Shown here piece after piece: positions 1-6,783 of a stretch of DNA of 26,615 nucleotides. The notes below the pieces were generated by a model. That model did not search any database and was not told the origin of the DNA. It saw only the letters and a program-made list of their open reading frames with translations. The number at the start of each line of letters is the position of its first letter. Position 1 is the first letter of the stretch. The translations under genes were made by a program, and so were the position numbers. Location of the stretch: assembly GCA_040900165.1 (NCBI GenBank), contig JBBDZM010000007.1, positions 1 through 26,615 on the forward strand, written 5' to 3'. The DNA comes from BOKZ01 sp040900165 (lineage in GTDB: Bacteria > Patescibacteriota > UBA1384 > 2-12-FULL-50-11).

Positions 1-54
1 GTAGGACATGGGCCTTTGAAGCCCAGTATCTTGGTTCGAATCCAAGCCCGGGAG
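1..54 (+). tRNA. tRNA-Gln(TTG), 5' end cut off by the window
   Basis: The anticodon stem TGGGC/GCCCA closes a 7-nt loop, CTTTGAA, whose anticodon is TTG (Gln). The T arm (CTTGG, loop TTCGAAT, CCAAG; 30-46) and the 3' acceptor strand CCCGGGA with discriminator G follow. No CCA is encoded. The 5' half lies outside the window. The last 15 nt (41-55) recur downstream at 112-126 and 257-271. Confidence 0.9.
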
Positions 55-78
55 CGAGGAGCGTAGCGACGAGCGGAC

Positions 79-126
79 GGGCTTGGATCTAGGAGCGCAG
101 CGACTTTCGTCTCCAAGCCCGGGAGC
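79..126 (+). repeat. Inverted plus direct copy of the tRNA-Gln tail
   Basis: GGGCTTGGAT (79-88) is the reverse complement of the tRNA-Gln T-arm/acceptor tail. It can pair with TCCAAGCCC at 112-120 or with ATCCAAGCCC at 256-265. Positions 112-126 repeat the 15 tRNA-terminal bases exactly. The sequence between is GC-rich with GCGCAGCGA-type motifs. I see no coding potential here. The role is unknown; it looks like part of a tRNA-associated repeat. Confidence 0.75.
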
Positions 127-132
127 ACGACA

Positions 133-156
133 ATGCCCACCTTTTGGTGGGTTTTG
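133..156 (+). terminator. Probable terminator after tRNA-Gln
   Basis: GCCCACC and GGTGGGT arms close on a TTTT loop and are followed by TTTGTTG. The hairpin has the same layout as the one after tRNA-Asp (6611-6638): a TTTT loop and a T-rich exit. It is weak as a U-tract but well placed. Confidence 0.5.
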
Positions 157-176
157 TTGTGCTCGTGAATTAATTC

Positions 177-271
177 GAACCAGTGCGATTAGCACGGGGC
201 TCGATTACGAACCGAGCGCAGCGAGGTGAGGAATACCGCAGCGAAGCGGAGGGTAATCCAAGCCCGGGAGC
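177..271 (+). repeat. tRNA-tail element, copy A (83-nt core plus tRNA-Gln tail)
   Basis: The core at 177-259 aligns without gaps, at the same 83-nt length, to 6650-6732 behind tRNA-Asp. It contains hairpins GTGC-GATTA-GCAC and CTCG...CGAG, and ends GGGTAATCC. It then runs directly into a perfect copy of the tRNA-Gln 3' tail (257-271). Copy B ends the same way but in the tRNA-Asp tail. The hairpin stems differ in sequence between copies but keep pairing, so folding is probably under selection. No ORF is supported. The remaining sequence to 367 is AT-richer, with no recognisable feature. Confidence 0.8.
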
Positions 272-367
272 AAAACACAAACCGCAATATTTCTCTAACC
301 ACTTGTATACGTTATAACGTATATTTTCTCATGCTACGTTTTTCGCTAAAGTCGAGGTAACTGCTGG

Positions 368-470
368 ACTTACCGGCTGCTATACACGGCGGGATACGCC
401 GTGTAAGTCGCTTACTAGCGACTATAGTGTCCGAGAAACGGATACTAAGCAGCTTACCGGCTGCTATAAT
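368..470 (+). promoter_or_regulatory. Array of four hairpins ending in a TATAAT -10 box
   Basis: Three back-to-back hairpins lie between two copies of CTTACCGGCTGCTATA (369-384 and 453-468): ACACGGCG/CGCCGTGT (384-404, 5-nt loop), AGTCGC/GCGACT (406-423) and AGTGTCCG/CGGATACT (426-446, one G-T pair). A fourth, AGCAGC/GCTGCT (448-465), merges into a perfect -10 box TATAAT (465-470) in front of the kinase-like gene. The first repeat copy carries TATACA at the same place. No good -35 is visible. If transcription starts near 477, the first hairpins lie upstream of the RNA and could be operators or a terminator for upstream transcription. Confidence 0.5.
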
Positions 471-497
471 ACAACCAGATTGTACCTGGAGATATCG

Positions 498-1121
498 ATG
501 AGATTATACGAGTTTTCCGAATCCTTGCTCGATACACCGAGCCATCACATTGTCATTGGCCTCTCCGGTGTCCCCGGAGCCGGGAAAACGACGATTATCC
601 AACAACTGATTACCGACTGCCTCGATGAAGCTGGCTATGTCCGCAGTCTGACAACCCGACCACGCCGCTCCGATGACCGGGGCGATGAATACGAGTACAT
701 CACGGAAGTCGAGTTCAGCCTGTTGGAGGAGCAAGGCGCCGTTACCTGGAAAGTTGGCGCCCACGGTAAGTTCTACGGTAATACCTATGAACAGTTCTTT
801 GAGGCAATGCGCTATTTTCGTTTCTCGCTAATAGCCATCACCCCGGAGACGATCTTGAAGATCTGCGGCATTATCCCCCGACCCCGCCTACGGCTGTTTC
901 ACTTGGTTGCTCCTAATCAAGACGAACAAACACGGCGGTTGGCCGAACGGGGTGAGTGTCAGACGGCGATCGAACACCGCGTGATCACTAGCCGGACTTG
1001 GGAACGCCAAGTCGAGAGTCTTGCCGACCCTCAAACCTGCCCAATCATCTTTATCAGCCAAGGCACTGTCCGCGACATGTATATGGAGTTTATCAGCTCC
1101 CTCGACCTGCCCACCCGATAA
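498..1121 (+). CDS. Guanylate-kinase-like P-loop kinase
   Basis: This 207-aa protein has the guanylate kinase layout. The P-loop GVPGAGKTT is near residues 24-32. A nucleotide-binding segment follows with TTRPRR...RGDEYEYIT, then a KFYGNTYE stretch corresponding to the family's Y-G-T region, and an Arg-rich lid (RRLAERG). The family phosphorylates GMP to GDP in the cytoplasm. Divergence is considerable, so the substrate may be another nucleoside monophosphate. The ATG at 498 is preferred over the TTG at 480 because GGAG (488-491) lies 6 nt upstream of it. The gene stands alone, with its own -10 box upstream and a terminator overlapping its stop codon. Confidence 0.75.
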   Translation: MRLYEFSESLLDTPSHHIVIGLSGVPGAGKTTIIQQLITDCLDEAGYVRSLTTRPRRSDDRGDEYEYITEVEFSLLEEQGAVTWKVGAHGKFYGNTYEQFFEAMRYFRFSLIAITPETILKICGIIPRPRLRLFHLVAPNQDEQTRRLAERGECQTAIEHRVITSRTWERQVESLADPQTCPIIFISQGTVRDMYMEFISSLDLPTR

Positions 1122-1138
1122 CGGTGGGCCTCTTTTTT
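1109..1138 (+). terminator. Rho-independent terminator overlapping the kinase stop codon
   Basis: GCCCACC (1109-1115) and GGTGGGC (1123-1129) form a perfect 7-bp stem whose loop contains the TAA stop of the kinase gene. A CTCTTTTTT tract follows. Confidence 0.85.
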
Positions 1139-1289
1139 ACCGACATACTTGTATTATTGTTTGCTATTTGCTGTATACTTAACGTACTAGAGACTGCTAG
1201 CTAGGTAATATAAATTTGTAGTTCAATTGAGGAGCAGTTAACTGGAAGCCCCAGCTTACCTCAGGAACGTAAAGAAAGAGGATAAGTAT

Positions 1290-1580
1290 ATGGCTAAGAA
1301 GCTATTTGTGGGATCACTCCCATACAGTATAAACGATGAACAGCTAAAAGCTCATTTTGAGAAGTTTGGCGAGATTACATCGGCGTCTGTCGTTATGGAT
1401 AAGTTCGACAAAACCCGCTCACGCGGATTTGGTTTTGTGGAAATGCCAAACGATGAGGAAGCGCAAAAAGCTATTGACGAATTGAACGGCAAGGAACTTG
1501 ATGGCCGAGCAATCACCGTTAGTGAAGCCCGTCCACGTGAAGATCGCCCAAATCGCGACTTCGGTGGCAACCGACGTTAA
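1290..1580 (+). CDS. RRM-type RNA-binding protein
   Basis: This 96-aa protein is a single RNA recognition motif: RNP2 is LFVGSLPY (5-12) and RNP1 is RGFGFVEM. A short basic, Arg/Asn/Gly tail (EDRPNRDFGGNRR) follows. It matches the small bacterial/cyanobacterial single-RRM proteins, which bind single-stranded RNA and are often cold-induced. A GAGG motif sits about 8 nt before the ATG. A 150-nt upstream region has a TATACT hexamer near 1173 and a possible long leader; no -35 is convincing. A strong terminator follows, so this is likely a monocistronic gene. Confidence 0.93.
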   Translation: MAKKLFVGSLPYSINDEQLKAHFEKFGEITSASVVMDKFDKTRSRGFGFVEMPNDEEAQKAIDELNGKELDGRAITVSEARPREDRPNRDFGGNRR

Positions 1581-1591
1581 GTAACCCTTAA

Positions 1592-1631
1592 CGCTCGCAA
1601 AAAAGCGCCCAGCAATGGGCGCTTTTTTGTT
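1592..1631 (+). terminator. Bidirectional terminator, dispersed-repeat copy 1
   Basis: GCGCCCA-GCAA-TGGGCGC (1605-1622) is flanked by AAAAAA and TTTTTT, so it can terminate on both strands. The same 40-nt block recurs at 2594-2633 with only one base changed. Confidence 0.9.
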
Positions 1632-1657
1632 GACAGCTAATCTATTTGGAATAACCT
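1630..1657 (+). promoter_or_regulatory. Promoter for the secreted coiled-coil gene
   Basis: A consensus -35 TTGACA (1630-1635) is followed after 16 nt by TAACCT (1652-1657). It begins inside the exit T-tract of the preceding terminator and lies about 45 nt upstream of the ATG at 1702. Confidence 0.5.
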
Positions 1658-1701
1658 AGTTGGGTAGGGTGCGAAAAGTCACCCAAGTACTAAGGAGGTT
1701 T

Positions 1702-2292
1702 ATGAATAGAATTGGAGTTGCTGGGTTAGCCGTTATGCTGGCCCTAGTATTAACCACACCGAGTTTGGCTCAAAATGGTCGATCGGCCAGAGCTCATGAC
1801 GCCAAGCTGTCCGCCCAAGAACGGGTAGCAGCAATTAAAACAAAGATCGCCGAACAAAAAGCAACCGTTAAAGCTGATGTTTGTGCTCGCAGACAAGAGC
1901 GACTCAACAACGTCGTTATTCGTCTCCATAATCAGGCAACGCGGCTAAAAACAGTTATCGACACCATGTTTATCCGTGTTCAGGGTTTCCACGACCAAGG
2001 CCAGCTGACAGTGGAAAACTACACCGAGCTAAAAGCGGCTGTTGATACCGCTAGTGCCGATGCCGATGCCGCCGTTAGCGCCGTTGAAACCTTCACTATT
2101 ACGATCGATTGTCAGAACGCTAAGCTTGGCGAACAGCTCGATGGTTTCCGCACCGCCATCAAGGATACCCGAACGGCCCTAAAGGATTATCGCAAAGCGC
2201 TAGTCGATCTAATTAGTGCGATGAATAATTCCGCCAAAGCCGAGGACAACGCAGCAGCTGACGATAACGACGATAACGGAGAGGAGCAGTAA
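1702..2292 (+). CDS. Secreted coiled-coil protein of unknown function
   Basis: This 196-aa protein has an N-terminal signal peptide with a hydrophobic stretch from about residue 5 to 20 and probable cleavage after SLA. The mature part is Ala/Lys/Glu/Asp-rich and predicted as long helices. It has two cysteines (in KADVCARR and TIDCQNAK), which fits with the oxidative folding genes in the window. The C-terminus is strongly acidic. Start choice: ATG 1702 with SD AAGGAGG at 1692-1698, although spacing is only 3 nt; an upstream TTG (1660) would put a basic segment before the signal. The stop overlaps the next ATG by 1 nt (TAATG), so the two are coupled. I do not recognise the family. Confidence 0.75.
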   Translation: MNRIGVAGLAVMLALVLTTPSLAQNGRSARAHDAKLSAQERVAAIKTKIAEQKATVKADVCARRQERLNNVVIRLHNQATRLKTVIDTMFIRVQGFHDQGQLTVENYTELKAAVDTASADADAAVSAVETFTITIDCQNAKLGEQLDGFRTAIKDTRTALKDYRKALVDLISAMNNSAKAEDNAAADDNDDNGEEQ

Positions 2293-2585
2293 TGGAAAAT
2301 ATTACGCCCGACCAAAATATGACCACCAGCAACGCTCCCCAACCAAAATCCAGCTTGCCAACAATCCTGATCATTATCTTAATACTGTTGCTAGGGTTCG
2401 TTGGTTGGTGGTTGTTTAGCACTAATAGCCCAACCAGCACCGTGGACGACTCTTCTGGCACTGCCGTTCCGGAAATTGACAGTAACGCCGATCTTAACAA
2501 AGATAGCACGACTAATTTCCTGACTGATGCTAGTATCGATGCGGCACTAGACACCTCCGAGATTGATAGCGCGCTCGGTAATTAA
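2292..2585 (+). CDS. Small single-TM protein with acidic outer tail
   Basis: This 97-aa protein has a Pro/Gln/Ser-rich N-terminus, one TM helix (about residues 23-42, Ile/Leu-rich, ending in GWWLF) and a Thr/Ser/Asp-rich tail. It is translationally coupled to the preceding secreted coiled-coil gene (TAATG), so the products may work together at the cell surface. No family is recognised. A terminator follows directly. Confidence 0.7.
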   Translation: MENITPDQNMTTSNAPQPKSSLPTILIIILILLLGFVGWWLFSTNSPTSTVDDSSGTAVPEIDSNADLNKDSTTNFLTDASIDAALDTSEIDSALGN

Positions 2586-2593
2586 TCATATCG

Positions 2594-2633
2594 CGCTCGC
2601 AAAAAAGCGGCCAGCAATGGGCGCTTTTTTGTT
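2594..2633 (+). terminator. Terminator, dispersed-repeat copy 2
   Basis: This is nearly the same 40-nt block as 1592-1631. One base change (C to G at 2610) makes a G-G mismatch in the stem. The T-tract is at 2625-2630. Confidence 0.8.
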
Positions 2634-2637
2634 AAGG

Positions 2638-2643
2638 TAAAAT
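2638..2643 (+). promoter_or_regulatory. -10 box for a leaderless tsaE
   Basis: TAAAAT ends 6 nt before the ATG at 2650 and no SD is present, so the transcript probably starts at or next to the start codon. The same arrangement occurs at glyA, smpB, dedA and others. Confidence 0.55.
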
Positions 2644-2649
2644 ACAGCT

Positions 2650-3126
2650 ATGGAAATTGAATTTCTAGAAACCGACCTGCCGAAAGTCGCCAAAAAACTC
2701 AAAGGCCAATTCAAAGCCGGCGATATCGTTGGCTTTTCCGGCCAACTCGCCGCCGGTAAAACTACCTTGATTAGCCAAATCGTCTTGGCTTATGGCTACA
2801 CTGGCCGGGTCTCCAGCCCAACTTTTGTCATTGAGCATCGCTATCCTCTGAGCGACAATCAAAAGATCAATGAGATTATCCATCTCGATCTCTATCGCTT
2901 GAACCAGGAGGATTTGGGCTCAATAGCGGACAAAGAACGCCCGCTTAGCAGTTTCCACGCTGCCATTGATTGGGCGGAGTATCGCCATCAAAAGAGGATG
3001 CTGGTTTTTGTCGAGTGGCCGGAGCGCTTGAATGCCGGCTTACTGCCAATTAATAAACAAGTTAATATCGAAATAATTAATGAAAAGAAAAGAAAACTTA
3101 CCTTATCCAATAATCCTACTAATTGA
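2650..3126 (+). CDS. tsaE: TsaE, ATPase of tRNA t6A synthesis
   Basis: This 158-aa protein carries the TsaE pattern: Walker A GQLAAGKTT (31-39), SSPTFVIEHRY, HLDLYRL, and a C-terminal FVEWPER matching the family's WPE motif. TsaE binds TsaB/TsaD and uses ATP in making N6-threonylcarbamoyladenosine at position 37 of ANN-decoding tRNAs. The gene is followed by a tsaB-like gene that overlaps it by 47 nt, consistent with the t6A pathway. Translation probably starts on a leaderless transcript. Confidence 0.93.
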   Translation: MEIEFLETDLPKVAKKLKGQFKAGDIVGFSGQLAAGKTTLISQIVLAYGYTGRVSSPTFVIEHRYPLSDNQKINEIIHLDLYRLNQEDLGSIADKERPLSSFHAAIDWAEYRHQKRMLVFVEWPERLNAGLLPINKQVNIEIINEKKRKLTLSNNPTN

Positions 3127-3466
3127 CACTGCCGAGCGCGAACAAACGGCAGTTGCATTAATTACCGCGGGTATTTCGCCAAAAATCGAAGCACAAAATT
3201 CCCGGGCCCAAAAATTGCCGGTCTTAATTGACCAGCTATTAATTTCCGCAAAAATCCTTCCGGCGTCAGTTAAGGCAGTGGCGATTGTTAAACGAGATGG
3301 GTCGGTTACTGCCATTCGTATTGGCACGGCCGTTGCCAATACCTTTGCCTGGCTCAACCGCTTGCCGATTATTGAAGTGTCAGCGAGCGGTATCGACGAA
3401 GCCGTTAAAAAAATCCGCCACGGCCAGATCGATAGAGTGGCTAAAGTTAGTCGCCCGCTCTCCTAA
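3080..3466 (+). CDS. Short TsaB-like protein
   Basis: This 128-aa protein begins with ILLIDTAE, matching the first strand (LxIDTS) of TsaB, and has a region with DGSVTAIRIGTAVANTFAW that fits the family's GPGSFTGLRIG segment. It ends there plus one helix, so only about the first ASKHA lobe is present; TsaB is usually about 220 aa. The start ATG lies inside the end of tsaE. Bacterial TsaB is the scaffold joining TsaD and TsaE. The GPGSFTG-like segment reads RDGSVTAIRIG, diverged. Either a minimal TsaB or a truncated one. Confidence 0.7.
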   Translation: MKRKENLPYPIILLIDTAEREQTAVALITAGISPKIEAQNSRAQKLPVLIDQLLISAKILPASVKAVAIVKRDGSVTAIRIGTAVANTFAWLNRLPIIEVSASGIDEAVKKIRHGQIDRVAKVSRPLS

Positions 3467-3514
3467 ATCAGACACTTACAAGCTACGGGATACTTATGCT
3501 AAAGTTATAGAGCT

Positions 3515-4882
3515 ATGCTGTTTCGAAAAAAACCCGCCATCGACCAACCAATCACCCGCATCAAGCCCCGCCGCAACAAAAAGTTGCGCGCCTTTTTTTG
3601 GGGCTTAACTCTGATAGTTGTCGGCATAATTACCTGGGTGGGCGTTACCGGGATTATCGCCTTTAATAATATCCAGGCCAAAAACGACGGCGATGGGCCG
3701 GATTTCTTTAAGTACGGCGGCAATATCGACCCCAACTCACTGACGGAGGGAGCTAGCAGAATCAACACGCTCTTAATTGGCGCCGATAACGCCGCCGGCT
3801 TAACTGACAGTATCCAAATTTATTCAGTTGACCCGATCAACAATACGCTGGCGATGCTATCGGTACCGCGCGATCTCTACGTGGATAACCCATTGGGTGG
3901 AAAATCAAAAATTAACGAAATCTATAATGCCGGTATTAAAAAATGCGCGCTCAGCGGCAACTGCGACCCCGACGTCGACCAAGGCGCTTCGGCGCTCAAG
4001 AAAGTGCTGGAGACAATCTTGGGTATCCGGGTGCATTACTTTGCCCGAGCTGATTTCCAGGGCTTCAAAAGTGTCGTCGATTCCATCGGCGGTGTATCTA
4101 TTTATGTCGAGAAAGCGCTGAGCGATTCGAACTTCCCCTGTGAGAACGATGCCAGCAAACCCTGTGGTTATTTCCAGCCGGCCGGTACCTTTAATATGAC
4201 TGGCTCCCAGGCCTTAAAGTACGCCCGTTGTCGCGGTGGCAACTGTGGGAGCGACTTTGGTCGAGCCGCTCGCCAGCAACAGGTGGTGGAAGCAATTCGC
4301 GAAAAAACTTTGAGTTTAGGAATAATCTCCAATCCCAAAAGAGTTACCGACACTATCTCCGCTATTGGCAATCACTTACGAACCGACCTAAAAATAACTG
4401 AGATGACTAAGTTGTTTGAGCTAGTCCAGAATGTCGATAAAACCAAGACTATTGCCAAGGTAATTGATAACGGCCCCAGCGGTCCGTTGATGTCTAGCCA
4501 TAATATTTACGGGCAATATATCCTTATCCCCAAGGCCGGCGAGAATGATTGGAGCAAGGTTCATCAGTTTGTCCTAACCGCTATGCCTGAGCCGTACTTG
4601 ATCAAAGAAAACGCCAAGATCGTGGTGATTGATGCCTCCGGCAAAAAAATCGGCAAGGATGTTACTGCTGCGCTTAAGGCCGTTGGTTATAACGTGATTG
4701 CCACCGAAACCGTCGCCACTACTACCACCGAAACCACAATTTGGGGCAAAGACGGTAATCCCTACACCAATGCCCTATTAAAGAAACGCCTGTTGGCAAC
4801 GGTTATCACCGGTGAGCCAACAACAGCTGCCCTTGAGAAAGATTTTGTCCTTGTCATCGGGACAAATTACGTCTTAAAGTAA
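3515..4882 (+). CDS. LytR-CpsA-Psr (LCP) family cell-wall ligase
   Basis: This 455-aa protein has a basic cytoplasmic N-terminus, one TM helix (about 27-50), an extracellular LCP domain (about 80-270) and a LytR_C-type C-terminal domain (about 365-455). LCP signatures are LTDSIQIYSVDP, LSVPRDLYV, KINEIYNAG, DFQGFKSVVDSIGGV and FGRAARQQQVV, including the conserved Arg and Asp residues. The family transfers lipid-linked glycopolymers to peptidoglycan. Six cysteines in the outer domain are arranged as three close pairs (144/150, 209/217, 239/244), which suggests disulfides. The start lacks an SD; TAAAGT ends 9 nt before ATG. Confidence 0.93.
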   Translation: MLFRKKPAIDQPITRIKPRRNKKLRAFFWGLTLIVVGIITWVGVTGIIAFNNIQAKNDGDGPDFFKYGGNIDPNSLTEGASRINTLLIGADNAAGLTDSIQIYSVDPINNTLAMLSVPRDLYVDNPLGGKSKINEIYNAGIKKCALSGNCDPDVDQGASALKKVLETILGIRVHYFARADFQGFKSVVDSIGGVSIYVEKALSDSNFPCENDASKPCGYFQPAGTFNMTGSQALKYARCRGGNCGSDFGRAARQQQVVEAIREKTLSLGIISNPKRVTDTISAIGNHLRTDLKITEMTKLFELVQNVDKTKTIAKVIDNGPSGPLMSSHNIYGQYILIPKAGENDWSKVHQFVLTAMPEPYLIKENAKIVVIDASGKKIGKDVTAALKAVGYNVIATETVATTTTETTIWGKDGNPYTNALLKKRLLATVITGEPTTAALEKDFVLVIGTNYVLK

Positions 4883-4885
4883 GGT

Positions 4886-5455
4886 ATGCTACTGCGTAAC
4901 CTCCCTCCGCTAGCCCTGCTGGCCTGTTGGGCAGTGATGTTTGCCGGGCTATTTGTGATGTGGCGACTGTTGCCAACTGGCTTGTCGCAGATATCGGTCT
5001 TAATCTTAGTCATTGTTGCCACGGTTGTGGGCTACCGCGGCAACGTTCTACCAACTGTCTATACCACGGCCCTAATTGGCTTGGCCTTAATTAACTACGT
5101 TCAGGCAAGTTTCGCCCTAGCGCCAATTGTCGGTTCGGTGGCTGTGTTTTTGCTAATTGTTTTAATTACTTGGATAAAAAACCAATTCCACAGTACTAGT
5201 GTCGGCCGGCTAGAAGCAGTTCTGCTGGCGTTTTTTGTCTCTCAGGCCAATAGTATCGCCTCGCTCTGGCCGGTGTCGTTCTATAACCGGGCGCTAATTG
5301 TTGGTCTGGTGTTTTACTTGTTCTGGCATATTTTTGAACAGCGTGATGACGGGCAGGTAAAACTGGCCGGACATTTCGTGTTTGTGGGTATCATTGCTAT
5401 TCTGATACTAGGAAGCATCATATGGGCAAACTTTCCCCAATTACTGTCGTTTTAG
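4886..5455 (+). CDS. Polytopic membrane protein, unknown function
   Basis: This 189-aa protein has about six hydrophobic segments and few charged residues, apart from a WIKNQFHSTSVGRLE loop and a short basic/acidic loop near HIFEQRDDGQVK. It starts 3 nt after the LCP stop and its 3' end overlaps the foldase gene by 34 nt, so all three genes are co-transcribed. The role is perhaps envelope-related, judged only from the operon. No family is recognised. Confidence 0.8.
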   Translation: MLLRNLPPLALLACWAVMFAGLFVMWRLLPTGLSQISVLILVIVATVVGYRGNVLPTVYTTALIGLALINYVQASFALAPIVGSVAVFLLIVLITWIKNQFHSTSVGRLEAVLLAFFVSQANSIASLWPVSFYNRALIVGLVFYLFWHIFEQRDDGQVKLAGHFVFVGIIAILILGSIIWANFPQLLSF

Positions 5456-6468
5456 ATTGGCTTAAGGCGTTTTTGGGATTGCTTTGGCAATTAATCAAAT
5501 GGCTCGGCAGATTTTTGTTGCTTGGATACAACCGAGTCCGAAATTGGCTAAGAATTCATGTGCCGTTTGTCGAGGCGATCATTCAGCGCCATATCCACAA
5601 CCCGGCAACCATCTTTATCGATATCTCCGTATTAATTTTGACTCTTTACGTAGTGTTCGGTGGCGTCGGCTATATTGCCGCCTATCACAATAAATCCGAG
5701 AGTCGACTAACCGAAAACATTACCGCGCTCTATCCTTTGCCGGCCGTTAAAGTCAATAACTCCTATGTCTGGGCGCACAAATTTTTACAGCGATTACGAT
5801 TTCTAAATACCTTTGACTCCCAGGCACCAAAAGATGTCGCCAAGAAACTCCCGACTGCCAGTGAGCTGCGCCAACAGATTGTTTCCGGCTTAATCGAAGA
5901 CCAGGTAATTTTATTGGAAGCGACCGAGCTAGGCGTCCGGGTAACGCCCGAGGAGCTGGATACTGCTTTCAACGATCAGAAAAAGCAGACCAAAAATTTC
6001 GAGGCAACCCTAAAAAAGCTCTACGGGATGTCGCCACAGGAGTTCAAACAAGTGATTGCCGAGCGGATTCTCAAGGAAAAGGTTAAAAGTGTTGTCATAA
6101 CAAGAATCCGGGTTCGCCACGTCCTTACCTCAACATTGTCGGCCGCTAATGAAGCATATGACAGGTTAGCTAAAGGCGATACGTTTGAAAAAGTCGTAAC
6201 CAAATATACCCAGGATAACCAAACCAAAAAAACTGGCGGTGATTTGGGTTATTGGACTCAGGGAGAGCTAACGGCGGCGGTTTCGACAACCTTTGAGCGA
6301 GCGGCTTTTTCCCTAAAACTAAAAAAAATATCCAAACCCGTCCAAACAAAGTTTGGTTATCATCTTATTCAAGTTACCGAACGTAGTGATAAAGACTTTA
6401 GAACCTACGCCGATTGGTATAAAGCCACTTTGGCCAACTACCAAGTAAAAGTTTACATTCCCTACTAG
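5422..6468 (+). CDS. Membrane-anchored parvulin-type peptidyl-prolyl isomerase
   Basis: This 348-aa protein has a basic amphipathic N-terminus, a TM helix (about 65-88), a SurA-N-like helical chaperone region (about 130-230) and a parvulin (PpiC) domain (about 230-335) with RVRHVLTS, GDTFEKVVTKYTQ, GGDLGYW and FGYHLIQVTER. This matches PrsA/SurA-type foldases that assist secreted proteins. AGGAAG lies upstream of the ATG, and the start lies inside the preceding gene. It ends the LCP operon and fits an outer-surface folding role. Confidence 0.92.
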   Translation: MGKLSPITVVLDWLKAFLGLLWQLIKWLGRFLLLGYNRVRNWLRIHVPFVEAIIQRHIHNPATIFIDISVLILTLYVVFGGVGYIAAYHNKSESRLTENITALYPLPAVKVNNSYVWAHKFLQRLRFLNTFDSQAPKDVAKKLPTASELRQQIVSGLIEDQVILLEATELGVRVTPEELDTAFNDQKKQTKNFEATLKKLYGMSPQEFKQVIAERILKEKVKSVVITRIRVRHVLTSTLSAANEAYDRLAKGDTFEKVVTKYTQDNQTKKTGGDLGYWTQGELTAAVSTTFERAAFSLKLKKISKPVQTKFGYHLIQVTERSDKDFRTYADWYKATLANYQVKVYIPY

Positions 6469-6523
6469 CGCCTTTCTTGGGAAGCAAAAAATTGGTAGAA
6501 TACTTGGGTACCTTACCCGTCAT

Positions 6524-6599
6524 GCGTCCGTAGCTTAGCCTGGTTTAAAGCGCCTCCCTGTCACGGAGGAGAGCGCCGGTTCGAATCCGGTCGGACGCG
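6524..6599 (+). tRNA. tRNA-Asp(GTC)
   Basis: This is a complete cloverleaf: acceptor GCGTCCG/CGGACGC, anticodon stem CCTCC/GGAGG with loop CTGTCAC (anticodon GTC), T arm GCCGG-TTCGAAT-CCGGT, and discriminator G. No CCA is encoded. Its last bases (from 6584) are repeated exactly, 19 nt in all, at 6728-6746. Confidence 0.96.
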
Positions 6600-6610
6600 C
6601 AAAAAATATA

Positions 6611-6638
6611 CTCAGCTTTTGCTGGGGATATTTGTTAC
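6611..6638 (+). terminator. Probable terminator after tRNA-Asp
   Basis: CTCAGC-TTTT-GCTGGG stem-loop followed by GATATTTGTT. It is placed like the one after tRNA-Gln. Confidence 0.45.
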
Positions 6639-6640
6639 GA

Positions 6641-6746
6641 ACCGGATGAGAACCAGTGGCGAAGCCACTGGGCTCGATTACGAGCCGAGTCCTGCGAGGC
6701 GAGGAATACCGTAGCGAAGCGAAGGGTAATCCGGTCGGACGCGCAA
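6641..6746 (+). repeat. tRNA-tail element, copy B (83-nt core plus tRNA-Asp tail)
   Basis: The core at 6650-6732 matches 177-259 over the same 83-nt length. It contains a perfect hairpin CCAGTGGC-GAA-GCCACTGG and another, GGCTCG-ATTA-CGAGCC. The outer stem ACCGGAT (6641-6647) / ATCCGGT (6729-6735) is built from an inverted and a direct copy of the tRNA-Asp tail. The element ends with 19 nt identical to the tRNA 3' end (6584-6602). No ORF is supported. Confidence 0.8.
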
Positions 6747-6783
6747 CATTGACACCTTTTTTAGTTTCGGCCAATCTAACAGC

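Noticed and set aside
480..497. Earlier TTG start (480) for the kinase-like gene
   Set aside because: The ATG at 498 has GGAG at good spacing; the extra six residues add nothing typical of the family.
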